Part shown: positions 1-6,911 of the stretch, piece after piece | Position numbering within the stretch: the first letter of the stretch is position 1 | Layout: each line of letters starts with the position of its first letter | From: JAVBNO01 sp031551485 | GTDB taxonomy: Bacteria > Bacillota > Clostridia > Oscillospirales > Ruminococcaceae | Assembly (NCBI GenBank): GCA_031551485.1 | Contig: JAVBNO010000032.1 | Location: forward strand, 1 to 36,339 | Length of the DNA stretch: 36,339 nt | Direction of reading: 5' to 3' | Made by a program: the position numbers and the translations under genes | The notes under the pieces: model-generated | Told to the model about the DNA's origin: nothing | Database searches by the model: none | The model's input: only the letters and a program-made list of their open reading frames with translations

Positions 1-81
1 AAGCACCATTGAATCGGTATGGAGTCGTGGTTTAAGTTGGGTTTTGACAATTTTATTGGCTTTTATTTTTCCAAAATTATA

Positions 82-124
82 TGAACAAAAACGCGACCGG
101 TTGTTTGTGTAAACAGCCGGTCGC
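82..124 (-). terminator. Intrinsic terminator of the large surface protein gene
   Basis: Read on the minus strand, an 8-bp GC-rich stem (GCGACCGG with CCGGTCGC) is extended by a TGTTT/AAACA inner stem around a 4-base loop and is followed by GTTTTTGTT. It lies 14 bases past the stop codon of the surface protein gene. This is seen directly in the sequence. Confidence 0.85.
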
Positions 125-138
125 CTAGCAATTGCGCC

Positions 139-2427
139 TTACATCTTTTGAAAATGGGCCCTGCTGCCGATCAGAGCGATGACAGTTGCCAGGGTGGCAA
201 CCAAGCCTACACCCAGGGCCGCAAACAGGCCGATGGTTGTTGTGTCGGCCGTGGCAAATGTATCTTCCATCCAGCGGCCAACGGTGTTACCGACGCTTTG
301 GAAAAAAGCGCCAATTCCCCTCGTCTGGTCTTGGCTTTCCCCACCGCTGTCGCTTGCCGGCGTCATTGCCTCCACAGTCGATGAAGAGGACTGTTCCGGG
401 CGGCTGATGGGATGACCTGCGGCCACCAAAGGCATGGATATCTCTTCCTGGGAAGAAGAGCTGGCCTGGGCCGATTCGGCGGCGGACGGGCCCGCGGCGG
501 AAACGGAAACCGGCGACGGGGCGGAAGGTTTCGGCAAAGAGACCGCCAGATTAGACGCGCCGCCTGCTGCGACGGTTTGGCCAAGGGTGTTTCGGGTGAC
601 CACGAAAATGCCCGATTTGGCAGTGGTGAAGGAGATGACATTGTTGGCGTTTACCGGCAGGCCGGCGGCCACAAGGCTGAACGTCCCTTTGGCCGTATCA
701 TATAAATAAACATTGGCACGCAGGCCTTTTGTAATGGGCACCTGCAAGCCCAACTGGGCCAAGCCGGGCAAACTGCCGGTGTAGGCCGCCGTGTACATGT
801 GGAGCGTTGTTTGCTCGCCCGCTTTTTGCTGTATTGCCGGGGCATAGGCAGAGCCGGCCGTAATGTTAAGAGGGTAGGCAAGAGCGGACAATTTTGTATG
901 ATCGATTTGCCCCGCGCTGAAACGCCAGGCAAAGGATTGGCCGTTGACAAGCAGGGAAACCCCCGGACGAGAGGCCAACGCCGTAAAGACGTCGGTATAA
1001 ACGGGGGTGAAGGCGTCGGTAGTCATGGTGATTTCATCGCCGCTTTTGGCCCCGTTTATTTTTTGAACAAGCGCCGTCTGGTCGGTCGATGGCTGGCGCC
1101 TTGTGCCACCGCCACTGCCGGAAGAGCGGGGGGTGGAAGAGGCCGACGGGGCGCTGATGGGAACATGAGAGCTGCTGGAGGCCCGAGAACTGCTGGAAGC
1201 CTGAGAGCTGCTGGAAGCCTGAGAACTGCTGGAGGCCTGAGAGCTGCTGGAAGCCTGAGAACTGCTGGAAGCTTCGGAGCTGCTGGAGGCCTCGGAGCTG
1301 CTGGAAGCCTGAGAGCTGCTGGAGCCCTCGGAACTGCTGGAAGCCTGAGAACTGCTGGAGACTTCGGAACTGCCGGAGGCCTGAGAACTGCTGGAGACTT
1401 CGGAGCTGCTGGAAGCTTCGGAGCTGCTGGAGACCTCGGAACTGCTGGAAACTTCGGAACTGCTGGAGACTTCGGAGCTGCTGGAGACTTCGGAACTGTT
1501 GGAGACCTCGGAGCTGTTGGAGACCTCGGAGCTGCTCTCCTCATCAGCGGCGTCGAGGATGAAAAAGTCATTGCGCTGGGCGGGGAAACGGTGGGTCATG
1601 ACAGCGGCGGCTGCCGCATACCAGCATTCCGCCAACCGCAGATTCCCGGTACCGTTCATGCCGCCGTCACCTTTCATATCCCAATCCGGCGCCATGGCAG
1701 GGCCGGCGTATGTTTGATCTTTGTCATCAAATGTATCCCAAACCGCGCTGCCGCTATGGTCATGGCTTTGGATATCGGCTATATCCAATAAACAGTCGCC
1801 AGTAGTACGACAATAATTGCGAACTTTCTCGTTGTATAGATCCCGCCATCGATTGGCTTCATCGCCGGGAGGCATCAGCGGCATGGTGGTGAAGACCACT
1901 TTGGCCGAGCCGGTTTGCAGGTTTTTCATTGTCATAATGTACTGGTCGGCCAGGGCAAGGGCCTCTTCTTCCGTGGCGGCGGTCATATCCTCCGCCTCGC
2001 CCAGGTAGATGATGGCCGAGACATTGTCTGTCCACCCGCCGGCGGCCTGGCGGGAAAGGAGATTAAGCCGATCGATCAGGTCACCGCCTATTCCAAAGGC
2101 AAATATGACGCCGGGCTGGCGCTGGGGGGGCGGTGTTCCGTCCGAGGTAACCCAGCGATAGGAAAAGATGGTTTCGTTGCCGTTGTGGAGGGCGTTAATG
2201 GCGGTGAATGTTTTTTGCTGGCCGGGGGCGAAAACCGCAAGCCAATCCATCCCGCTCACATCGGCCAATACATCGGGCTCGTTGTGCAGGTAGTTTTCCA
2301 TTTGGTCTACATCGGTATGTGTAATGATGTTGGCCGGCGCGTAGGCGCTGAAAACGCGAAACAGCCCCACAGGCAATGTGGCGGCCAACACAAACAGCGC
2401 CGCAGCCGCGGCTAAAACTTTACGCAT
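139..2427 (-). CDS. Large secreted Ser-rich surface protein with SGNH-like N-terminal domain and C-terminal membrane anchor
   Basis: 762 aa. The N-terminus is a signal peptide or signal anchor (a Lys at position 3, then an Ala/Leu-rich stretch to about 30). Residues about 50-285 look like a divergent SGNH/GDSL hydrolase: alternating strands such as VSAIIYLG and KVVFTTMPL, then an LDIADIQSHD segment and a late DGGMNGTGNLRL segment where the catalytic Asp/His block would lie. No clear GDS motif is visible, so activity is uncertain. Residues about 298-422 are roughly 20 hexapeptides of the type SSSSQA or SSSEVS. A beta-rich domain (about 450-620) and a second Ser/Pro/Ala-rich tract follow. The protein ends in one transmembrane helix (IGLFAALGVGLVATLATVIAL) and a short basic tail, without LPXTG. 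The start has a GAGGAG ribosome site 8 bases upstream. The gene is probably monocistronic. The role is unknown; a wall-spanning, membrane-anchored esterase or adhesin is possible. Confidence 0.8.
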   Translation of the reverse strand: MRKVLAAAAALFVLAATLPVGLFRVFSAYAPANIITHTDVDQMENYLHNEPDVLADVSGMDWLAVFAPGQQKTFTAINALHNGNETIFSYRWVTSDGTPPPQRQPGVIFAFGIGGDLIDRLNLLSRQAAGGWTDNVSAIIYLGEAEDMTAATEEEALALADQYIMTMKNLQTGSAKVVFTTMPLMPPGDEANRWRDLYNEKVRNYCRTTGDCLLDIADIQSHDHSGSAVWDTFDDKDQTYAGPAMAPDWDMKGDGGMNGTGNLRLAECWYAAAAAVMTHRFPAQRNDFFILDAADEESSSEVSNSSEVSNSSEVSSSSEVSSSSEVSSSSEVSSSSEASSSSEVSSSSQASGSSEVSSSSQASSSSEGSSSSQASSSSEASSSSEASSSSQASSSSQASSSSQASSSSQASSSSRASSSSHVPISAPSASSTPRSSGSGGGTRRQPSTDQTALVQKINGAKSGDEITMTTDAFTPVYTDVFTALASRPGVSLLVNGQSFAWRFSAGQIDHTKLSALAYPLNITAGSAYAPAIQQKAGEQTTLHMYTAAYTGSLPGLAQLGLQVPITKGLRANVYLYDTAKGTFSLVAAGLPVNANNVISFTTAKSGIFVVTRNTLGQTVAAGGASNLAVSLPKPSAPSPVSVSAAGPSAAESAQASSSSQEEISMPLVAAGHPISRPEQSSSSTVEAMTPASDSGGESQDQTRGIGAFFQSVGNTVGRWMEDTFATADTTTIGLFAALGVGLVATLATVIALIGSRAHFQKM
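1165..1536 (-). repeat. 18-bp direct repeats coding the Ser-rich hexapeptide tract
   Basis: About 20 tandem, imperfect 18-bp units (plus-strand form GCTGCTGGAAGCCTGAGA) encode SSSSQA/SSSEVS hexapeptides in the surface protein. Units towards the C-terminal side (lower coordinates) are more alike (QAS type) than those at the N-terminal side (EVS type), as expected for stepwise expansion. Copy number could vary by slippage or recombination without shifting the frame. Confidence 0.9.
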
Positions 2428-2453
2428 TTGTCCTACTCCTCGCTTTTCGCGCC

Positions 2454-2506
2454 CCCGGTCACGACCGGGCGGGTAAAAAAGCCTTCGCGGCGGCTTTGCG
2501 GCCGCC
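2454..2506 (-). promoter_or_regulatory. Hairpins in the 5' leader of the surface protein gene (possible attenuator)
   Basis: On the minus strand the leader first forms a GGCGGC/GCCGCC hairpin. It can alternatively form AAAGCC/GGCTTT with an 8-base loop, followed by more T residues, which looks like a weak terminator. A CCCGGTC-GT-GACCGGG hairpin follows, just before the ribosome binding site. The first two structures share bases and exclude each other. Regulation is inference only. Confidence 0.35.
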
Positions 2507-2531
2507 TCATTCTCTTCTTGCTGTATGCAAT

Positions 2532-2560
2532 AATATACTATGATCTTTTTTAAATTGCAA
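2532..2560 (-). promoter_or_regulatory. Putative sigma-A promoter of the surface protein gene
   Basis: On the minus strand TTGCAA and TATATT are separated by exactly 17 bases. The predicted start of transcription leaves a leader of about 100 bases containing the hairpins described separately. Confidence 0.55.
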
Positions 2561-2687
2561 TAGATAATTATCCTTTTTTTACCATTTTTATTGTTTTTTG
2601 GCGATATTTGTCAATTATATACCGATTCTTGTTGATTTCTTGATAATTTGTTCAATATTTCCCTTATTCTAATGATGCCGCCAGTGT

Positions 2688-2717
2688 AAAAAACCTGCCT
2701 CGCCGGCAGGTTTTTTT
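2688..2717 (-). terminator. Intrinsic terminator after gpsA
   Basis: A 12-bp stem made of AAAAAACCTGCC and GGCAGGTTTTTT around a 5-base loop. The A- and T-tracts make it functional in either direction. On the minus strand it lies about 50 bases past the gpsA stop and closes the plsY-MATE-gpsA operon. Confidence 0.9.
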
Positions 2718-2767
2718 AGGGCTTTTGGATGGATTTGCAGGACGAAGCATGCAGCGTATGGGCGTGA

Positions 2768-3784
2768 TTATTGTCCCTGCTCGGAAAACCAAACCGCTTC
2801 CGATTCGTGGCGCTTGGGCCGATCCATTAAATCCCGCAGGGCCTGCTTTGGGGGTTTTTCCTCAAACAACACCGCATAGGTTTGGTTGACAATGGGCATA
2901 TCGACACCCACGCGGGAGGCCAGCTGCCAGGCGCAACGGCAGGCGGCGTAGCCTTCCACCGTCCCCACTTGACGGATCGCCTCGGCAACTGGGGTGCCTT
3001 TGCCGATAAGGATGCCTGCCCGGCGGTTGCGGGAGTGCATGGAAGTGCAGGTGACAATGAGGTCGCCAATGCCCGCCAATCCGGCAAACGTATCGGCATG
3101 GGCGCCCATCTTTTGGCCCAGCCGGGCAATTTCGGTAATACCCCGGGTCATCAGGGCCGCTTTCGTATTGTCCCCCAGCTCCAAACCGTCGCAGATGCCG
3201 GCTGCCAGGGCGATGACATTTTTAAGGGCGCCGCCCAATTCGACACCGATAACATCATCGTTGACATAGAGGCGCAGGGTGGGGGACATCAACTGGTCCT
3301 GTACATATTCGGCGGCGGCGCGATTTGGGGACGCAACCACCACGGTGGTGGGCACCCCTTTGGCCACCTCCTCGGCGTGGGAAGGGCCGGATAAAATGAC
3401 GCAGGGGTGATGAGGCAGTTCGTCGGTGATCACCTCATCCAGCCGCCGGAGGGTATCGGGGTCAAGCCCTTTGGCCACACAGGTGACAACCGCCTCTTTT
3501 TGAAGGAAGGGGGCGAAGGTTTGACAGGTTTGCGCAATGGCAAAGGAGGGGGTAGCCAAAATGACCAAATCGGCCTCTTGGACCGCGGCGGCATCGGTGG
3601 TCACCGCAATGGCCGGGGCCAGTTTCACCCCCGGCAACAGCTTGGGGGACTCGCGGGTTTCCCGCAGGGCATCGGCTTCGGCTGCAAAAGGGGTCCACAG
3701 GGTTACCGGGTAACCAAGGGCGTTGCAGTGGGCCGCCAGCGCGCAGCCAAACCCGCCGGAACCAAAAATCATTACATTTGCCAT
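2768..3784 (-). CDS. gpsA: NAD(P)H-dependent glycerol-3-phosphate dehydrogenase
   Basis: 338 aa, the usual family length. It reduces dihydroxyacetone phosphate to sn-glycerol 3-phosphate in the cytosol, supplying the backbone of membrane phospholipids. The N-terminal Rossmann fold shows GSGGFG at residues 8-13. The substrate side has SGPS at 132-135 and the family's catalytic Lys in GGALKNVIALAAG (Lys188). The C-terminal domain carries the GLAGIGDL segment. It is the last gene of a leftward operon behind plsY and a MATE transporter, 26 bases after the latter. PlsY uses the product of this enzyme, so the two flanking genes form one pathway. The ribosome site is modest (GGCGGTGAG). Identification is secure. 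Confidence 0.96.
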   Translation of the reverse strand: MANVMIFGSGGFGCALAAHCNALGYPVTLWTPFAAEADALRETRESPKLLPGVKLAPAIAVTTDAAAVQEADLVILATPSFAIAQTCQTFAPFLQKEAVVTCVAKGLDPDTLRRLDEVITDELPHHPCVILSGPSHAEEVAKGVPTTVVVASPNRAAAEYVQDQLMSPTLRLYVNDDVIGVELGGALKNVIALAAGICDGLELGDNTKAALMTRGITEIARLGQKMGAHADTFAGLAGIGDLIVTCTSMHSRNRRAGILIGKGTPVAEAIRQVGTVEGYAACRCAWQLASRVGVDMPIVNQTYAVLFEEKPPKQALRDLMDRPKRHESEAVWFSEQGQ

Positions 3785-3810
3785 TGTTGCTCACCGCCAT
3801 ATCTTTGTTT

Positions 3811-5172
3811 TTATCGGGTTACGTCTTTTACCCATTTGCCGCCCGCCAACCGGAAAAACGCGGCAACGGTTTTAATCAGTTCATCGCTGCGCAGCAAACT
3901 ATAGACAAGGGCAGGCGCCCACCCCAGCACAAAGCCCGCATAGGCGCCAAGGGGAATGGCCACCAGCCAGAGGAAAATTACATCGCAGATCAAAACAAAG
4001 CGGCTGTCGCCACCGCCCCGCAACACACCGATCATGGACACAAACGAGAAGGCGATGAAGACAGTTACCACCGCAAGGATGGCGGCAATGTCCATGGCCA
4101 GCGCGTAGGTAGAGGCAGAAAGATTGTAAAACCGCAGCACCCAGCCCCGGCTGACGAAGATGAGACCGCCGCCCAGCAGCCCGCAGATAACCCCCACCAG
4201 CACCAGCGCCCAGGACCGCTGCCGGGCCAGCTCGTACTGCCCCGCGCCAATGGTGTTGCCGATGATGGCGCCCGCCGCCGAAGAAACGCCGTAAATGAAG
4301 ACTGACGCCATTTGGTTCATAATGGCACAAATGGTGTTGGCGGCGACAAAATCGGTGCCGATGTGACCGATGATCGCCATAACCACCGCCGCGCCGGAAG
4401 CCCACAGCAGTTCGTTGCAGGCCACCGGGGCCGCATGGGCCACAAAATCCCGCAGCATAGGGCGGGAGACTTCCTTTAAATCATGGAGGCGGACATACAG
4501 CTTGTCTTCGTAGCGCCACACGAATAGGACCGCGGCAAGAAGCTCCACCACCCGGGTGACCACCGTCCCCACCGCCGCGCCGGCAATGCCCATTTTGGGG
4601 GCGCCCCAAAGGCCAAAAACCAAAATGCTGCTGAGCACGGCGTTCAGCACCAGAGAAAGGCAGGAGGTCAGCAGGAAAATATTCACGGTACCCACCGAAC
4701 GAAGAACCAGAGAGGTGCCCATGACAATGGCAGTGGGCAGGTAAGACCAGCCCACAATGCGCAAATAGAGAACCCCCTGGGCGATGACAGCGGTATCGGG
4801 GGAGAAAAGACCCATGACGAACCGGGGGCAAAACAGCGCCAGCGCAAAAAACACCAGGGAGACGGCCGTTACCGCCCGATACATAATGGCCAGCACCTGC
4901 TTGATGGCGTGGACGTCCCGCTTGCCCCAATATTGGGCGATGAGCACGTTGGCACCGCTGACAATGCCAAAGCACAACACGGAAAAGATAAAAAACAGCT
5001 GGTTGGCAATGGCCGCGGCGGACAAGGGGATTTCACCCAGGCGGCCCACGATGATGGTGTCGACCAGATTAATGCCGTAGATGACCACATTTTGCAGCGC
5101 CACCGGAACGGTGATGGCGACCAGGGTGGTGCGAAATTCTTTATCGCCAAAGGCGGACAAATATTGTTTCAT
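3811..5172 (-). CDS. MATE family efflux transporter
   Basis: 453 aa, polytopic with about 12 hydrophobic helices in two halves, as in MATE (multi antimicrobial extrusion) Na+/H+-coupled antiporters. The N-terminal stretch VPVALQNVVIYGINLVDTI, followed by VGRLGEIPLSAAAIANQLFF, matches the family's first two helices, with the typical Asp in helix 1-2. The second half repeats the pattern (VACNELLWASGAAVVMAIIG). Substrate cannot be told from sequence; drugs, dyes or a lipid-related compound are possible. It sits between plsY (12-base gap) and gpsA (26-base gap), so it is probably co-transcribed with lipid genes. An AAGGA ribosome site stands 9 bases before the ATG. Family assignment is firm, function is not. 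Confidence 0.93.
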   Translation of the reverse strand: MKQYLSAFGDKEFRTTLVAITVPVALQNVVIYGINLVDTIIVGRLGEIPLSAAAIANQLFFIFSVLCFGIVSGANVLIAQYWGKRDVHAIKQVLAIMYRAVTAVSLVFFALALFCPRFVMGLFSPDTAVIAQGVLYLRIVGWSYLPTAIVMGTSLVLRSVGTVNIFLLTSCLSLVLNAVLSSILVFGLWGAPKMGIAGAAVGTVVTRVVELLAAVLFVWRYEDKLYVRLHDLKEVSRPMLRDFVAHAAPVACNELLWASGAAVVMAIIGHIGTDFVAANTICAIMNQMASVFIYGVSSAAGAIIGNTIGAGQYELARQRSWALVLVGVICGLLGGGLIFVSRGWVLRFYNLSASTYALAMDIAAILAVVTVFIAFSFVSMIGVLRGGGDSRFVLICDVIFLWLVAIPLGAYAGFVLGWAPALVYSLLRSDELIKTVAAFFRLAGGKWVKDVTR

Positions 5173-5184
5173 AGGAGGGGTTCC

Positions 5185-5823
5185 TTATTTTTTCTTTTGG
5201 CCGAAACGGTTTTCGGTGCCGTTTAACAGCCGTTTGATGTTGCCGCGGTGCATGAACACCACAATACCGCCGATGAGGACGGCGAATAAGGTATCATAGA
5301 GGGGGGGCTTGCCCTGCCAGGTATCTACCAGCCAGGTGACGACAGGGTAGGCAATCGCCGCCAACAGGGAACCCACCGACACAATGCGGGTCAGAAAGAT
5401 GATGATGAGGGCGGGGATGACCAAAAAGGCGACCACCACAGGGTTGAGGATGAGGACGATGCCCGCCGATGTGAGCACCCCTTTGCCACCCTTGAAACCA
5501 AAGTAAAGGGGGAACAGGTGGCCCAACAGGGCAAAAAGACCGCCGACATAGCCGCCGTCCATGAGCGTGACGCCGAAGTAGGCGAACAGCCACCGGGCAA
5601 TGAGCACCGCCAGCAGGCCTTTTGAAAAATCGCCTATGGTGCACAAAATGGCAGGGCCTTTGCCGTAGGTGCGCAGTATATTGGTCATGCCCGCGTTGCC
5701 GCTGCCATGATTGCGCACATCATCCTTCATCCACAGGCGGGAGATGATGACGGCAAAGCTCAGGCTGCCCAGCAGGTAGCCGACAACTGCACTGGCAATG
5801 GCGGCAATGGCGAATGGGTTCAT
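5185..5823 (-). CDS. plsY: Acyl-phosphate:glycerol-3-phosphate acyltransferase PlsY
   Basis: 212 aa with the start chosen here. This integral membrane enzyme transfers an acyl group from acyl phosphate to glycerol 3-phosphate to make lysophosphatidate. Visible family motifs are GSGNAGMTNILRTYGKG near residues 40-56, FKGGKGV in the middle, and HRGNIKRL near the C-terminus. About five transmembrane helices are apparent. A longer frame begins at 5910, but that ATG lies inside the likely promoter, whereas ATG 5823 has an AGGAG site 7 bases upstream and gives the normal N-terminus (MNPFAIAAIAS). It is the first gene of the operon with the MATE transporter and gpsA, which supplies its substrate. 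Confidence 0.95.
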   Translation of the reverse strand: MNPFAIAAIASAVVGYLLGSLSFAVIISRLWMKDDVRNHGSGNAGMTNILRTYGKGPAILCTIGDFSKGLLAVLIARWLFAYFGVTLMDGGYVGGLFALLGHLFPLYFGFKGGKGVLTSAGIVLILNPVVVAFLVIPALIIIFLTRIVSVGSLLAAIAYPVVTWLVDTWQGKPPLYDTLFAVLIGGIVVFMHRGNIKRLLNGTENRFGQKKK

Positions 5824-5881
5824 GGATACACTCCTATCTATCGTAAAGCAGTTATTTTTAGGCGAAGAGGGGGTATGCATT

Positions 5882-5910
5882 AGTATAGCAAGATTGCCGG
5901 GCAAGTACAA
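5882..5910 (-). promoter_or_regulatory. Putative promoter of the plsY operon
   Basis: On the minus strand TTGTAC and TATACT are 17 bases apart. The -10 match is 5 of 6 and the -35 is weaker. Its position, about 60 bases before ATG 5823, supports that start over the more distal ATG. Confidence 0.55.
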
Positions 5911-5957
5911 GAGCGTTTGTCAACCTGTTTGCCGTCCTTGGGCGGGTCGGAATGGTT

Positions 5958-5986
5958 TTGCTTTTTGGCCTGCGGCGTGGTACAAT
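5958..5986 (+). promoter_or_regulatory. Putative extended -10 promoter of the NYN gene
   Basis: TTGCTT and TACAAT are 17 bases apart, and TGG directly precedes the -10, giving an extended -10 element. The start codon follows about 55 bases downstream. Confidence 0.6.
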
Positions 5987-6047
5987 TTGTAAAACAGTAA
6001 AACTGCTTTCACCATACCAGCCTGATTGATATAATAAGGAGAAGATT

Positions 6048-6839
6048 ATGAACCAGGATCAACATATCGTCTTGCTTTCCGACAGCGATAATATGCCGGA
6101 CAAATCCACGCGCATCGCCGTGCTGATTGACGCCGACAATGTGTCGGACAAATATATCGCCCATATTTTCGACGAACTTTCCAAATACGGCACGCCCACC
6201 TACAAGCGCATTTACGGCGATTGGACAGGCCCGCAGATGGGCTCGTGGAAAAAGGTACTGCTGGATTATTCTATCACGCCCATTCAGCAGTACAGCTATA
6301 CCACCGGCAAAAATGCCACCGACTCCGCCCTTATCATTGACGCGATGGATATTTTATACACCCGCAATGTGGATTGTTTTTGCATTGTGTCCAGCGACAG
6401 CGACTTCACCCGGCTGGCCGCCCGGCTGCGGGAGGCAGGTACTTCTGTTATCGGCATGGGGGAGCGAAAAACTCCCAAACCGTTTATCTCGGCCTGTGAA
6501 GTGTTCAAGTACCTGGACGTGCTGGCCCAGGAGCCCCCCGCCGAAGCCAAGTCGGGGCACCCGGCGGTCAGCAAGCAGGGGATTACCAGCGAGCAGGAAA
6601 TTAAAAAGACCGTACAAAGCATTGTGGCGGAAATTTCAGACGACGAGGGCTGGGCCTTTTTGGGGGTGGTGGGCAACCTTCTGGGCAAGCGTTATCCGGA
6701 TTTTGACACCCGCAACTACGGCCAGGCAAAGTTGACCGGTTTTATTAAAATGCTGGGTGGATTTGAAATTACACAGCGCAACACTGCCAATCCCACCATC
6801 AAGCACACTTACATCCGACTGAAGGACAACGGCAAATAA
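6048..6839 (+). CDS. NYN-domain putative RNase with C-terminal OST-HTH/LOTUS domain
   Basis: 263 aa. Residues about 20-150 form a NYN (PIN-like) domain: IAVLIDADNVS (Asp28, Asp30, Asn31) provides the first metal-binding acidic residues, DSALIIDAMDILY the central one, and CIVSSDSDFTRLAARLREAG the late acidic cluster. Residues about 183-255 resemble an OST-HTH/LOTUS winged-helix RNA-binding domain (EIKKTVQSIVAEISDDEGWA, then FIKMLGGFEI). This NYN plus LOTUS order is widespread in bacteria and is thought to represent an RNase for structured RNA, although most members are uncharacterised. AAGGAGA precedes the ATG by 6 bases. The gene is monocistronic, between its own promoter and a strong terminator. 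Domain assignment is confident; substrate is unknown. Confidence 0.9.
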   Translation: MNQDQHIVLLSDSDNMPDKSTRIAVLIDADNVSDKYIAHIFDELSKYGTPTYKRIYGDWTGPQMGSWKKVLLDYSITPIQQYSYTTGKNATDSALIIDAMDILYTRNVDCFCIVSSDSDFTRLAARLREAGTSVIGMGERKTPKPFISACEVFKYLDVLAQEPPAEAKSGHPAVSKQGITSEQEIKKTVQSIVAEISDDEGWAFLGVVGNLLGKRYPDFDTRNYGQAKLTGFIKMLGGFEITQRNTANPTIKHTYIRLKDNGK

Positions 6840-6855
6840 ACAGACCGATCAATCG

Positions 6856-6891
6856 GCCGGCGGCAGATGGCTTTATCTGCCGCCGGCTTTT
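6856..6891 (+). terminator. Intrinsic terminator after the NYN gene
   Basis: A perfect 13-bp stem (GCCGGCGGCAGAT with its complement) with a 6-base loop is followed by TTTTG. It lies between convergent genes. The opposite strand lacks a U-tract, so it serves mainly the plus strand. Confidence 0.88.
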
Positions 6892-6911
6892 GTATGGATG
6901 AAACAAGCGCT

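Noticed and set aside
1165..1536. Regular repeats considered as a CRISPR array
   Set aside because: Units are contiguous 18-mers with no spacers and lie in a coding frame.
799..1791. 330-codon open frame on the plus strand across the surface protein gene
   Set aside because: It is open only because the 18-bp repeat is stop-free in several frames; the minus-strand frame has a signal peptide, ribosome site, promoter and terminator.
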